Below are positions 31,109 through 43,125 of a DNA stretch of 64,000 nt, in pieces (position 1 is the stretch's first letter; every line of letters starts with the position of its first letter). Both the position numbers and the translations under genes were made by a program. The notes below the pieces were generated by a model. That model made no database searches. It saw only the letters and a program-made list of their open reading frames with translations, and was not told where the DNA came from. This stretch comes from Isoetes taiwanensis (taxonomy: Eukaryota > Streptophyta > Lycopodiopsida > Isoetales > Isoetaceae): contig JAJEKV010000033.1 of assembly GCA_021234155.1 (NCBI GenBank), positions 7,680,635-7,744,634 of the forward strand. The letters are read 5' to 3'.

Positions 31109-33427
31109 ATGGAGGCTGCTCCTGTGAGCAAGTTTGTCCTGATTTGGCTTCATGGATTAGGCGATACAGGCCCTGCAAATGCTCCGCTGCGCACCTTCTT
31201 CAAATCTCCCCGCATTTCTGGCAACCATTTTTGCTGGCAATTTCCAACTGCTCCTGTTCAGCGGGTCACTTGTAATGGTAGAATTTTCAGTTCCTTTTAT
31301 TTTTTCCCGTAATGGATGTGTCGGAATATTTATTATCCTTTACAGGTGGAATATCCATGAATTCTTGGTTCGATTTGCCTGAGATTCCTATAACTTCTGT
31401 AAGATTTTACACCATATATGCTGCATATGTAGTTAAAGGGTTTCAAGTAACTTCCTTTTTTCCTTCTGTTTCACCATATCTGCTGCGTATATATAGTTAT
31501 TGGATTTCAAATCTTTGGCAGGAGTCTCCTAATGTAGAAGCTGATGTAATGAAGGCCGTTAGATCTGTTCATGGTATGATTGACAAGGAAGTACAATTAG
31601 GAACGCAACCGAATAAGATTTTTCTTTGTGGCTTCAGTCAAGGAGGTAGGTTCCTTTCTATTGCATCTACATCACCTTCTGTGTTTAATTTTATTCCTTT
31701 GTTCCATATGTAGGAGCATTGTCGCTGGCTAGTGCAATGCTTTATCCTCAAACACTTGGAGGAGCTGCCATATTCAGTGGTTGGATGCCTTTGGATGCTT
31801 CCCAATTTGTCTCTAATATTACACCTGAAGCCAGAAAGGTTTGTGTGTTGGTATGCCTTCTGTTTTTGTTAACTTAAAGAGCACAGTTGGATATTCTCAT
31901 CCATCCTAAACACGTGCTTCTAAACGGTCATACATTTCTTTTTCCATTGTGATATTTAAGCCTCAAAATCAGCAGTTGGAAGTCATTGCACTCTTATGTT
32001 ATGACCAGAATCTGCAAATGTTACATAACATGTAGGTCATTGAATTGGTTTTACAGCCTCCCTCCTAACGTGGCACAAATCTAGACCATAAAATCTGAAA
32101 ATCAAGGGCCCAGATGCGTTCCACGCCAGAGGGGGGCTGCAAACCAAAAACTAGCTTGGTTTGTCTGTCAGGGTGCATTCCTTTTTTAGATATAAAGAGT
32201 TCGACATTCTCTGTAGTGCTAACTAGCAGCCTTTGTCAATGTGAAGTGGGACATATTTAGTTGTTTTCTCAAATCATTAGAAGTTTGTCCAAACATTTCA
32301 TCTATCTTGAACACGCTAAGGCTAAATTTCTCCTTTTTTTGTGGCTGTGAACTGCTTTAAACTTCTTTCCCATTGTCATATACCTGAAACCTCATAAAAG
32401 CCAGCAATTGGGAGGTCATTGCATTCTACGTAAAGAAGAATCTGCAAATGTTTATAATTGCAACTGCCAAAGCTTATTCAATGCCACTTTTTGTGCAAAG
32501 GACATGGCATTTGCTTTACAATATAATGGGACTTTATGATTTATAAATGGAGATTTTAGGAAACTCTGGTTCATTACGCTAATAAAGCTCGTATGCTCCG
32601 GGGGAAGTGTAATGTCAAGGATCTGAATTGTAACTTGTTAAAGCATAAGATTTCTGCGTGGCTAATCCAAGCATGTCCAGAAAAGCCTGCATAATGCTTA
32701 GAAAAGTTTTTATAGATCTGAACCGAGCATCCCAGCACTCCCACACAAAACCAGTCCAATAGAAGGACAACTATTTTTGGCAAATGCCACTATTAGGGTA
32801 GTTTTTGAAAAAGGTTACCTTCGCATCAGATTCATCAACCGATGATTTATCTTATATACTGTTATCAGACACCACTATTATGGTCACATGGGGTGGTCGA
32901 TGAAGTAGTAGAATTCAGGGCCGGTCACAGCAGCCATTTAATACTTGCACAAGCTGGTATTGAGTGCAACTTTAAGGTATGAGCTAATGTTATTGTTTAT
33001 ATCGTATTTAATTCTCCAAAGCTTTTTTGCTTGCCTTGAATCAGTTGCATGCAGAAACGCCTTAGGCATAAAGCAATATCTTAGCTGAACTTTTCGTAGC
33101 GCAAATGAGGGTTGGATACAAAATACGTATTGGCACGCTGTGATTGGTAATGCATGACATATTCAGGGATTCTTAATAAATGCAGTGTGCTTAAAACTAT
33201 TTATACATATATGTACTTTTTTATCTAGATGTCTATACTATGGGATCCTAGATATAGTTAGTCATATTTATTCTTAGAGAGATTGTGTAATATATTGCAG
33301 AGAAATATAGATGTTGTGCTAAGATTTCAGTTATTTCTCATTTTAGGAATATCCTGCACTTGGCCATTCTATTAGTGCAGAGGAGTTGAAAGCTTTGGAG
33401 GAATGGTTGGAAGCACACATGCAGTAA
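31109..33427 (+). CDS. SOBER1/TIPSY1-like acyl-protein thioesterase (carboxylesterase), six exons
   Basis: Exons: 31109-31277, 31346-31398, 31522-31645, 31714-31838, 32869-32976, 33347-33427, all with GT-AG borders, giving 219 residues. This is an alpha/beta hydrolase of the APT family: WLHGLGDTG near the N terminus, nucleophile serine in G-F-S-Q-G-G (split by intron 3), aspartate in H-G-V-V-D-E-V-V, histidine in L-G-H-S-I-S. Related plant proteins deacylate (SOBER1 deacetylates) proteins. The exact length and all catalytic residues are present, so the gene looks functional. Intron 4 (about 1 kb) contains two imperfect copies of a segment (about 31,955 and 32,388). It is divergent from the Clot gene with a shared promoter. 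The ATG at 31109 is the first in frame. Confidence 0.92.
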
Positions 33428-34040
33428 CCCTCTTGAAAACTTATTTGTACAGTAGATGGCAATACCACAAGCAGCATGCTAAATGAAGCCTTGGGAGTTT
33501 CTTTCAACTTAATTTATCACTATTATGCTAGGAGAAGCAGCTAAAGTAATAGACCAGAAAGTACCCTGTTCCTCTGACTTTAGCTGGAATAAGAGGATGT
33601 AATAGGTTCAATGAATTTAAAAAAGCAACATTATAACCTGATTCAACATCCTTAATAAAAAACTCATTGAATAAGCTTTTCCAAGGTGAAATGAATACTG
33701 GAATTTGCAATCTGTATGTTAAAAGAGCAATTTATAATGCACTCAAGTCTGGTTTAGTATATAAAGACAAAAATTGGAGAGGTGGCCCTCAGCCTATTTG
33801 GTTTGCTTCTCCATAATGGTATGATATAATATGGACAAAAATCTGTGCTACTTAATAGGGCATGTTATGATGTCATCAATGATGCCCTCATGAGCATCAG
33901 ATTTTATGCTTGTATATGGATAAGCTATCTACTCATGTCCTTTTTTTATGTTGAAGATGCTCAGATTTGGAAAAAAATTAGTTCTCCCACTATCTGTATT
34001 GGTTTATATGTGTGCATATAGAACACAATGTAGCCTATCA
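33428..34040. other. 3' flank of the thioesterase gene, no gene recognised
   Basis: Contains the presumed 3' UTR of the thioesterase gene followed by AT-rich sequence. No domain or RNA gene is recognised. Confidence 0.5.
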
Positions 34041-34096
34041 AACTTTGGTCTCAGTGGACGATAAAAAACTATTCTTATTCTTATTCTTATTCTCTA
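34041..34096 (+). mobile_element. Isolated 3' end of an RTE/I-like LINE
   Basis: The sequence TTTGGTCTCAGTGGACGATAAAAA followed by four TATTCT repeats matches the 3' terminus of the LINE at 10.56-10.61 kb. It appears to be a severely 5'-truncated insertion. Confidence 0.65.
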
Positions 34097-34559
34097 GAGT
34101 AGGGTGTCCAAGGCTATGCCTACCACAAAGCAAGATGCACCAAGGGTGTGTGACAGCCTCTGTAGAACCCAGGGTCACATTGTCATCGTAACATGTCATA
34201 ATGTGATAGTATAAACCACTTAGTTGACATTTAGCCTTGAGCTCCTATCGTGTTTTGCCACGTGGTGACTTTCTGTTTTGGTGATTTACCAAGAGACTCC
34301 AAATATTTACTTGCATTCCAGTCTCTTTACCTCGCATTCACCTCAATTTACCTCACATTCCAGTTCCATTACCTCACATTCTGCCTTCTCGGAACTGTGG
34401 TGAATGCAACTAACTAGTCTCCACATTACAGGAGCGGCGATTTACTTGCCATTCCTAGTCTTCACGTTACAGGAGTGGCGTGGCCCAATTTCCATTCCCA
34501 GGAATGGCAAGTAAATTGTCATTCCTCTATAAAAATTGTCATATATATACAATATAAAA

Positions 34560-35180
34560 ACGCACTTATAACACACATTTTTTTGGTAACACCGACATTT
34601 TGTTACTAAAATCATTAAAAAGAAGAATTGTGGATATTTTATCCAGGGTAAATATATTATAATTGAAAAATTCAACGGCGAAAATTTCCACACTTGGCAA
34701 GTCAAGATGAAGTTCCATTTAATAGAAGAAAGATTTATTTGGAGTCGTCGATGGTTCTGAGAAAAAAAAAACAAGTGATGCAGCCGAACTTGTGAAATAG
34801 GAATTAAAGAACAAGAAAGCTATGGCAGTGATTGGGTTAGATTTAAGAGACTCGCAAATCCATCACGTGGATTTCTCCAAATCTGCAAAGGATTTTGAAA
34901 TACCGTGGACCAAAGCTTTGGAGCGCAAATCAAGCATTCAAAGGCACTAGCAATATGGCAGAAAAAAAATTGGGAGCGTCTATTGTGGAGAAGCCAGCCA
35001 TTGGACATGAGATTGCCGAATGAAGAAAAATGATGAATTAAAATCTAAAGAACTTGACGTAAAGAGCTTTACTTGATGAAGACTTAGGCTTTTAGAACTA
35101 AGGACTATGATTGGGACTCCTGGAGATAAGTTGATTGAAAGAATCAACAATCCTATATGGTCATTAAATATCGTTCTTAT
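34560..35180 (+). mobile_element. Decayed copia-type gag, copy 1
   Basis: Translations match copia gag: KFNGENFHTWQVKMKFHLIE near 34665, then KTSDAAELVK, ELKNKKAMAVIGL and a degenerate zinc-knuckle-like CGEASHW--DCR near 34990. Stops and frameshifts are frequent. Compared with the second copy, a large part between DSQIHHVDFS and the knuckle is deleted. Confidence 0.7.
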
Positions 35181-35539
35181 CGTGGTTATGGATCCAAGAG
35201 TCTCTGCAATGATCTTCTACTTCCTTCCAAGGCCAATTGTGCCTCTGAAGCCTTCTTACATCGCCCTCCATCACCTAGCACCCACTTTTCAGTCGTCTGC
35301 ACAACTATGCCAATTTTTCTGGGTACTCAGGATAACATTTATCTTGGGGCACACAAAGAAGAGGAGAGTCTACAAGAAAGGAAGGAATCAAATCAGAAGA
35401 AATGTAGAAGTTCCAGAATCTTCTAAACCTGGTGGCTGAGGAATCGCTTTCGCAGGAAAAAATGCCACAGTGCCAATAAATGTCGCAGTTTTGGATGGTT
35501 CTATTTTAGGTCATAAGCCTAAAATAGTTGTTTTATCTT

Positions 35540-36490
35540 TTTTGATAACATCGGCATCTTACTAAAATAATTGGTTTGTTAGACCATTATAAGAATCATT
35601 AAAAAGAAGAACCATAGTTATTCTATCTAAGAATAGATATATTTTAATCAAAAAATTCAGTGGCAAAAGTTTTCACATTTGGCAAGTCAAGACGAAGTTC
35701 TATTTAATAGAGAAATCTCTATTTGGAGTCTTCAATGATTCTGAAAAGAAAACAAGTGATGCTGCAAAACTTGTGAAAGGGGAATTAAAGACAAGAAAGC
35801 TATGGCAATGATTAGGTTGGGTCTAGAAGACTCGCAAATCCACCATATGGATTTCTCCAAATCTGCAAAGGATATTTGGAATACCTTGGACTAAATCTTT
35901 GGTGCGCAAATCAAGCATTCAAAGGTACTTCTAAAGAGAAGGCTATTTGAAATTAGAATGGATGAAGGAGAAAGACTTGTTGAACATCTAAAGGAGTTAA
36001 GATCTATTTTGAATTGATTGGCTGGGATCAACGCAAGGGTAGAGAAAGATGACGCAAAGGCGATTCTATTCCAGAGTCTTCCACCTTCGTTTGATAATGT
36101 TGTAACCACTCCCTAGATTGTAGAACACCTTATTTTTAAGCATATTATTGTCTCTTTGTTGGAAAAAGAGTGCAAGTTGCACAAGCAAGATCTTTCCTTT
36201 GTGGCAATGTTTGCTAAAGGAAAGGATAAACAAGGAGAAAGTGAGAGCAAACAGGAATAAACAAGGAGAAAGAAGAAAATTGATGAATTAAAATCTAAAG
36301 AAGTTGTAGTAAAGAGCTTTACTACTATAGCTGAAAGTGACGAAGACTTAGGCTTTTAGAACTAAGGATTACGAATGCATATAAGAAGACATCACTAAAG
36401 GGTGATTGGGACTCCAAGCAGACAATCTCCAGACTAGGAGACAAGTTGATTGAAAGAATCAACCATCTTATATGGTCATTGAGTCTTACC
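35540..36490 (+). mobile_element. Decayed copia-type gag, copy 2
   Basis: Same sequence as copy 1 but longer. It keeps the QIKHSK...LFEIRMDEGERLVEHLKELRS and ILFQSLPPSFDNVV blocks of copia gag. Both copies end near the motif ATATGGTCATT. The two lie in direct orientation about 0.97 kb apart. No integrase or RT follows, so these are dead fragments. Confidence 0.7.
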
Positions 36491-37319
36491 GTCTTATATT
36501 AGATATGATCTATTATTATATGGTAGATGCTCGATGATGGGGAGGGTGTCGAGGATGATCTCGCACCGCTGGGTGTATCGATGATGTGACATGGTGCCCT
36601 TTGGGCTGAATAAGAGACATACCTTAATGATTAGACATAGCTCTTCATAATTCATCCTATAAATGTACAAGCCAAGGTTGGGGCTATTCCAATCAGTCAG
36701 TTCCATATATGCTTCCACGCCTAGGTCTCTGCCTTTCATAGATGTGGACCTCCCCGTGCTGATATCAAGTCGCCCATTCGGCCTATGGTCATTACCAAAT
36801 TCATTGTGCATGGTACAATTAGGCCTTTTGAATTTTCTGGTCATCAAGTAGATTTGATAACCATCCCTATCGATAGATTGGGATTTAGACATTTTTGCTT
36901 TGATTTATGGAGACTTGGGAATGGTTTTGTTGAGATGTTGGCCTCAAATTTGGTTTTCAAGGTTTAAGCATTATGGTAGAGTCCCAAACAATAGAGTTGT
37001 CTCATGATCTGAAATTTAGCAGGGCAGCATGGAATTAGCAGAAAAACTTTCTGCTCTGAAATCAGGGTTTCCCTTCATAGTCCTCTAGAAATAGCAGGTA
37101 AGAATTCTATATTAACGGGTAAGCTTAAAACTTGTAGGAAATCTTCCTTCCAACTCTAGAAAGTTTCCAGAACCGAGGTTATAACTATATGAAATACGCC
37201 ATTCAACGTGTAAGGATTATCATGGTTGACCAACTTCAATTCATTATTTTGTAATGATGTTAATATATACAAGTAACATTGCAAGAGATCAGCCGAATCT
37301 CTTTTTTGAATCACTACCA
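36491..37319. other. 3' flank of the MCCB gene, no other gene recognised
   Basis: Open frames on both strands at 36.5-36.9 kb match no family I know. The right part probably includes the MCCB 3' UTR, which would be transcribed leftwards. Confidence 0.4.
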
Positions 37320-40300
37320 CTACATTCTAAATACACCATAGCTTGTTTTCTTAGGATCCATTTGTGATGATGCCTTTAGGCATAACCCCAAAACCTTCCT
37401 TGTATCTGCAGGATCTATTATGCCATCATCCCATAACCTTGCAGTCGAAAAATAAGGGCTGCCTTCTCTTTCATATGCATTGATTACTTTTGCCTTGAAT
37501 ACCTCCTCCTCCTCATCATTCCACTGTTGGACATGTCAAAATGTATACAATAACCGTTAAAAAGAAAACTGTATCTTTACCACAAAAGTAAATGTGCATT
37601 CGGTGCAGTAAGTTTACTATAAATAAAACACTCACCTTTGTCCCTTTTCGAATACGCTGTTCTTTTTCTATTTGTGCTAGTACTCCCGCAGCCTTAAAAA
37701 ATGGTAAATGAGAAAATAGACAACAGTCATTTACCAATGACCTTACAAATGTGAGAAAAATAACAGAGTATTAAGTAACCTGGGCCCCTCCCATTACGGA
37801 AATTCTTGCATTAGGCCATAAGTAAAGAAAATTTGGGCTGTAGGCCCGCCCACACATTCCATAATTTCCTGCTCCAAAGCTTCCTCCAACAACAATAGTT
37901 ATTTTTGGCACCTAAATAGAAGGCTCAGACATATCTTCGACCATACAAGCAATAAATCTTTATTGAGAATGGATTAACATTATATTTAAGTTCAAGCTTT
38001 TCTCAGCCAAATGCATCATATCAAGAATTTAAAAAAAATAGGAAAAGGACCTTTGCACAAGCAACAGCCATCACCATCTTTGCACCAGCTTTTGCTATTC
38101 CGCTGGCCTCTGATCGAGATCCAACCTACATGAAAACAACGGGCCAAATTTTATTCATCTATACACTTCTTAGCAATGTCTTGGAGAACAGAACAGAAAT
38201 TGGTTCTTCTTCAAACACATAGAAAAAGCAAGGATCTTACCTAAAAAGTGCCAATAACATGTAAGGGAAACTAAAGTTATTCAACATTTCTTGTTCCTTT
38301 TTATTTGGGCAGATCGACCCCAATTTCAAACTTTTTATTGCACAGAACCACATCTAAAAGGAGTACGAACCATAAAACCTGTGATATTCTGAAGGAATAT
38401 AATTGGAATTTGACGTTGTGCACATAACTGGATAAAATGTGTTCCCTTCAACGCTGATTCTGTGAAAAGAATACCATTGTTCCCCAGTATGCCTACTATT
38501 TGACCAAAAACTCGAGCGAAACCTGTAACTAAGGTCTGTCAACATTCCAAAAAGAAAAGTTCAGATTACAGTCTATAGGATGCGAATATAGCATATTGAA
38601 AGCATCTAATAAACTTCATCAGAACTCGTATTGAGATTTGGTATTTCCTATAATCAAGATTGAGAATGACTTACGGTCCCATATAGCTTCTTGAACTCAT
38701 CAAATTCACTTCCATCAACAACCCGAGCAATGATCGATCTCACATCATAATTTTGGCGTAAATCGACGGGAACAATCCCATGTAGTTCAGAAGGGTCATA
38801 TAGTGGTTCTTTTATATCAATGTTTGGGCCATCTGGACAATCATAGAGACCCCCAGTCGATCCAGCAAGGTGCAAACTTTTCACAATTTTCCGTCCAATA
38901 CCAAGAGCATGCAGCTCATCTGTATGTTTGAAGCAAGTTCACAAACGATTAGCTCAGGACGTTCAGAGATATAGTGCTTTACTTTGCATTAAAAGAAGTA
39001 CTAAGCAAGCCCCTTGTGTATCATTCCTGTCATATTCACTTAATATGTTTCTTGACCAAGAATGCTGCTTAAGAGAGTTTCATGCAGCAAAAAACCATGA
39101 ATGGAAATATAGCTCACAAGCTACATTATGGCTTAGAGGGTTTGGTTAAGTCACTCTGACATATAACCCACATCCATTAAAACTAGCTAAATTCCTCTTG
39201 GAAGTAAATCGTTTCTGAACATCTCTTTCAGAAAAAATGGCTTATATTTCAGAAATAACTACTTGAAAACTATTTATTCATTAAATGGCTTCAAACCTTA
39301 CCAGAAAATACTGCCAAGGTGGATAAACTTTTGTGCTATAATGGCATCAGCATCTTATGTTCCTACTCCAAATATTTTGAACATGATTTTACTCATCCAA
39401 AAATTGAAAACCAGTGCCCTAGAAAATACAGCATTGTTGCGACCATTTTGTATCCTGAAGAATAGTAGGGACAAAAATCCAGGAATGTTTTGTTGCAGCA
39501 CGGATATTCATATTGAACAAAATAAAAAGCAAAGGATAACTTGTTGGTTATGCCTATGAGCTGTTGGGATGAACTAAAGGGTTTCTAATCCATTAAACCC
39601 CTTGAAGGAAAATGATGTCGAGTCCAGACAAAAAACTAGTTTGTATAAAGCAGGAATGGAGGATACCATTAGCAAAATAATCAGAGACTCCTGACACTTT
39701 ACAATGCAATTCTGCTCCTCCTAGATCTTCTGCAGACACCTCTTCACCAGTTGCTGCCTATTCTTCGCGGTGTTGCACATAAAGTTAACTTTCTCTAAAA
39801 AATATAGTGGCGGAAAGATACAAGGGCATCAAACAAGCTTACCTTGACAAGCGGAGGTCCTGCTAGAAAGATAGTCCCATTTCCTTTCACAATTACGCTT
39901 TCATCGGCCATGGCAGGAATATAGGCACCACCTGCAGTGCAGGATCCTAACACCAATGCAATTTGTGGAATACATGCTTCTGACATTAGTGCTTGGTTAT
40001 AGAAAATCCTGCCAAAGTGATCTCTATCTGGGAAAACTTCAGCTTGTCTTGGAAGGTTAGCACCTCCACTATCAACAAGGTATATACAAGGAAGGTTGCA
40101 TTGAGCTGCAATTTCCTGTGCGCGAAGATGCTTCTTGACTGTTATTGGGTAGTATGTCCCACCCTTCACCGTGGGATCATTAGCCACCAACATGCATAGA
40201 CGGCCATAAATTGGGCCTATCCCTGTAATTATCCCTCCTGACGGTACGGCTTCATCATATAGTTGATGCCCTGCAAGCTACAAATATTTTCTATCCTTAC

Positions 40301-41598
40301 CAAAGCCCAAATCAAAGTCATGAACTAAGGCAAGAATTAGAGCAGACATTAAATATGTGGATCAAGTCCCTTATCTAGGTATTTACCACAGACATATAAT
40401 TTGGTAATATAGGACATAATAATAATAGCATCAATATCTGTTCTTAAATAGATCTGGTAAGTAAGTATCACAAAAGAATTTCCTTTGTCCTGGATCTCAA
40501 ATGAAGGACCAAAACCAATAGAACATCTATGAACCTTTGTCAGTCAAAAGCTTAGTTCGCTCTCAGAGGTTTCACAAGAGGACAAAGCTACCTTTGCCAC
40601 ATAATTTCTGTTCCCTTTCTTGTTACAATTGAAATTGCAAGGCACCCTCTACCTGAGATAGTTCCAGAAACGGAGACCCTGGATCAAGAAGACGGTCCAC
40701 ACGCTCTCTGGGCAAAAGCTTATTCCTGGCTTTGTGTCTTGCAAGGGTTTTTGGATCTCTTTCAAAGCAAACCTGAATAATATAATCATGGTCAGATATG
40801 CATGCGATTTGTATGCAAAATAACTCTATAGCAGTACATCAATGAAAATAAAAATCTTACAGCAACTTTTTGGAAAACTGTGAGTGATAACTAGAATACT
40901 AGAGAGAGTTATTCTGCCCAATGTACGGCGCCAGAATGGATGTCAAACACATCAAGCACATAAACGTGAAGGATTTAAACAAGTAACACTACTACCTTAA
41001 TCTCCTATACTGCTCATATCCCCTCTTTAAGCCAATGGATGTGGATTAGGAGTGGGTGAAGAATCAACTCTTGCTTTGCCTAATTCGTGTGTCGCTTTTA
41101 TTCCAAACGACAACATAATTTTCAGCTTGCCAGTACTTCTCATTGTATCTTCGTGCGCGTTCATCTAATATCAGCTGTCTAAGAATTGCTGACTGTTCAA
41201 CATTACTCTACAGACCATGTATACAGCAAATACATGCAATTTTCAAAGTATACAATCACCTTTGCCACATTTTGTCTCAGTTCATCCACAAGCTTTTCCA
41301 TGGCTGATTTATTTTTCAGATAGGAATCGTTCTTTATATCAACGTCGTCTTTGAGAACATTAATTCCCTCGTCTAAACTCATGAATGTCCTACTGTTATA
41401 GATAGAAGTCTCGGGCAGAAGTCTCTTGTTATTTTTTCCCCATAGCTGGATTGAAAATGCTGAGAAACGAGCGGCAGCATGTGATCCACGAGAGATATTG
41501 TCAGAGAAGCATGGAATAGGAGCCCAATTATTAGTTCGAGGTACACGGCGAAGAACTTTGAAGAGAGCAGAGTGCAGCTGATTCCTAGCCCGATGCAT
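37320..41598 (-). CDS. MCCB: Methylcrotonoyl-CoA carboxylase beta subunit, mitochondrial
   Basis: Ten exons on the minus strand, all GT-AG: 41598-41260, 40772-40653, 40277-39843, 39757-39667, 38919-38675, 38535-38371, 38125-38051, 37911-37780, 37692-37636, 37523-37320. They join in phase to 620 residues. The protein is the carboxyltransferase half of MCC, the biotin enzyme of leucine breakdown in mitochondria. Visible blocks: [123 protein letters not shown] and [15 protein letters not shown]. The first ~85 residues are basic, serine-rich and poor in acids, fitting a mitochondrial presequence, and are somewhat longer than I expect for the family. No defect is seen. Confidence 0.95.
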
Positions 41599-41909
41599 TT
41601 CCGGCGATCAGGCTTTGTTCTATTCAGATAACTTCTACAATATAATGTGAAGCTGAACAAAAAAAAAACCAATGGTACTTTGGAAGTAAAGTTTTTGGAT
41701 TGCATGTTGCTGAATGAGAATATTCTTGGTATGTGCTGGAATGTTCTTGGATATTCTTACGTACCAGGCTGAAACCCGGTATTGCAGGTAATTTGCCAGT
41801 GGAGTTCAACCTGGCTAGAAAATCCTTCTTCCTGCTTGTGCGGCTGTTGCCAGTAAACTGGTGGTCAGCCTTGTTGTCGATCGGTGATGTTCGAATCGCC
41901 TAACCGGCT

Positions 41910-42033
41910 ATGACAACTGCTTTACTGATGGATCTAAGGCAGAAGTCCGATGTCTACAAGAGGAGCCGGCTCTTTCTCCTACTACTGTGCTTCAATATTT
42001 TTCAGGGGTTTGGGTTCTTTCTGATCTCTACAG
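41910..42033 (+). CDS. Possible first exon of an unidentified gene
   Basis: From the ATG at 41910 a frame encodes a basic start, then a hydrophobic stretch (LFLLLLCFNIFQGFGFFLI), and ends in CTACAG followed by GTAAAAG, a good splice donor. It could be a membrane anchor or signal exon, divergent from MCCB. The downstream exons are not identified. It may have belonged to the b561/DOMON pseudogene that follows, but nothing proves that. Confidence 0.25.
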
Positions 42034-42467
42034 GTAAAAGATCTTTGGGGCACGATTTCGACCACAAAGCTCTGCTGCTGAGACGCGGCCTTCCCTTTTG
42101 TTTGAATTCTTCTCGTTTCTTCTGCTTCTAATTCACGGCAATCAAAGATTAGCTTCAGCGCCACCGCTTCCGTTACTGGGGACCTACCCCCTTTTCTGCA
42201 AATTTGTGCCCCTTTCCAGCCTCTACATTAGTACAGATTCATTTCTCATCCAGCGCAGTCGGTTCGCCATAGCTAGTGGTGCCCATACAAATCCTCTAGT
42301 TTTTGCCAGAAGAAGACGTAGAGGCAGCGCGCCATTTGGGTTCCGTGGATTGATCCATTAGCGCCTAATTATCATTTGAATCCCAAGCATTTGCTGCAAA
42401 AAGGTATTATCAGAATGATCTATGCAAAGATTGTGAGCCTAACATTTGGGGTTAAAATATATTTTGT

Positions 42468-43125
42468 AGTCTGGTGCTAGCATTTGTGATTGTAGTTGGG
42501 TTGTCAGTTCAAGTGCAAGGGGCCTGCTATACGGGTCTCACATTTAGCAGCTCAAGCAAAACATTTTCAAATTGCTCTAGTCTGGCGAAACATGGAGCAG
42601 AATTGGCTTATACTAGAACTGGGCACCATACTGGAAATATGATTTACAAGCATTGTTTCAGCATCAGGAGGATGGATAGAATGGGGAATTCATCCTAGCA
42701 CAGAAGGACAGATGGCTGGGAGCAGTGCATTAATTGCCTTCAGCAATTAAACAGGAAGTTATGTATTTGAATACCAACATACAAGTAGTCAAAACTCAAG
42801 CACAGCTCCACATCCTTCGAATGGCAGTGTGTTCATAGTGTTTGTAGAAATCAATGGGACAAATATGAAATTCTATGCTAAATTGAGTTTCAGCAGCGCT
42901 CATGGCAAGCTGTACCATTTATCCAGCACAACATTCTCTTTCTGAACGAACCATAGATGTTTCCTAGGCAGCATCTTAAAAATACTCATGGATTTTTAGC
43001 CACAGTTTCTTGGGGGATCCTTCTCATCCATGGAGCTATGTGTGCCAGGTATCTCCGTCCATTCAAAAGGTTTGATCCTGCTTGGTTTTACCTCCATATC
43101 CTTTTCCAAGCTTCTGGTTATGTCC
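42468..43125 (+). pseudogene. Cytochrome b561/DOMON-domain protein, truncated pseudogene
   Basis: After an acceptor-like TTTTGTAG, a signal-peptide-like LVLAFVIVVGLSVQVQG precedes a DOMON domain (FSNCSSLAKHGAELAYT; in another frame GGWIEWGIHPSTEGQMAGSSALIAF and SYVFEYQ). Then comes the start of a cytochrome b561 domain (THGFLATVSWGILLIHGAMCARYL, DPAWFYLHILFQASGYVL). Such proteins move electrons across the plasma membrane using ascorbate. Defects are a frameshift near 42655, a TAA inside the DOMON strand (about 42748) and a TGA near 42942. The coding match stops exactly where the 2.7-kb repeat begins, removing the remaining b561 helices. Confidence 0.85.
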
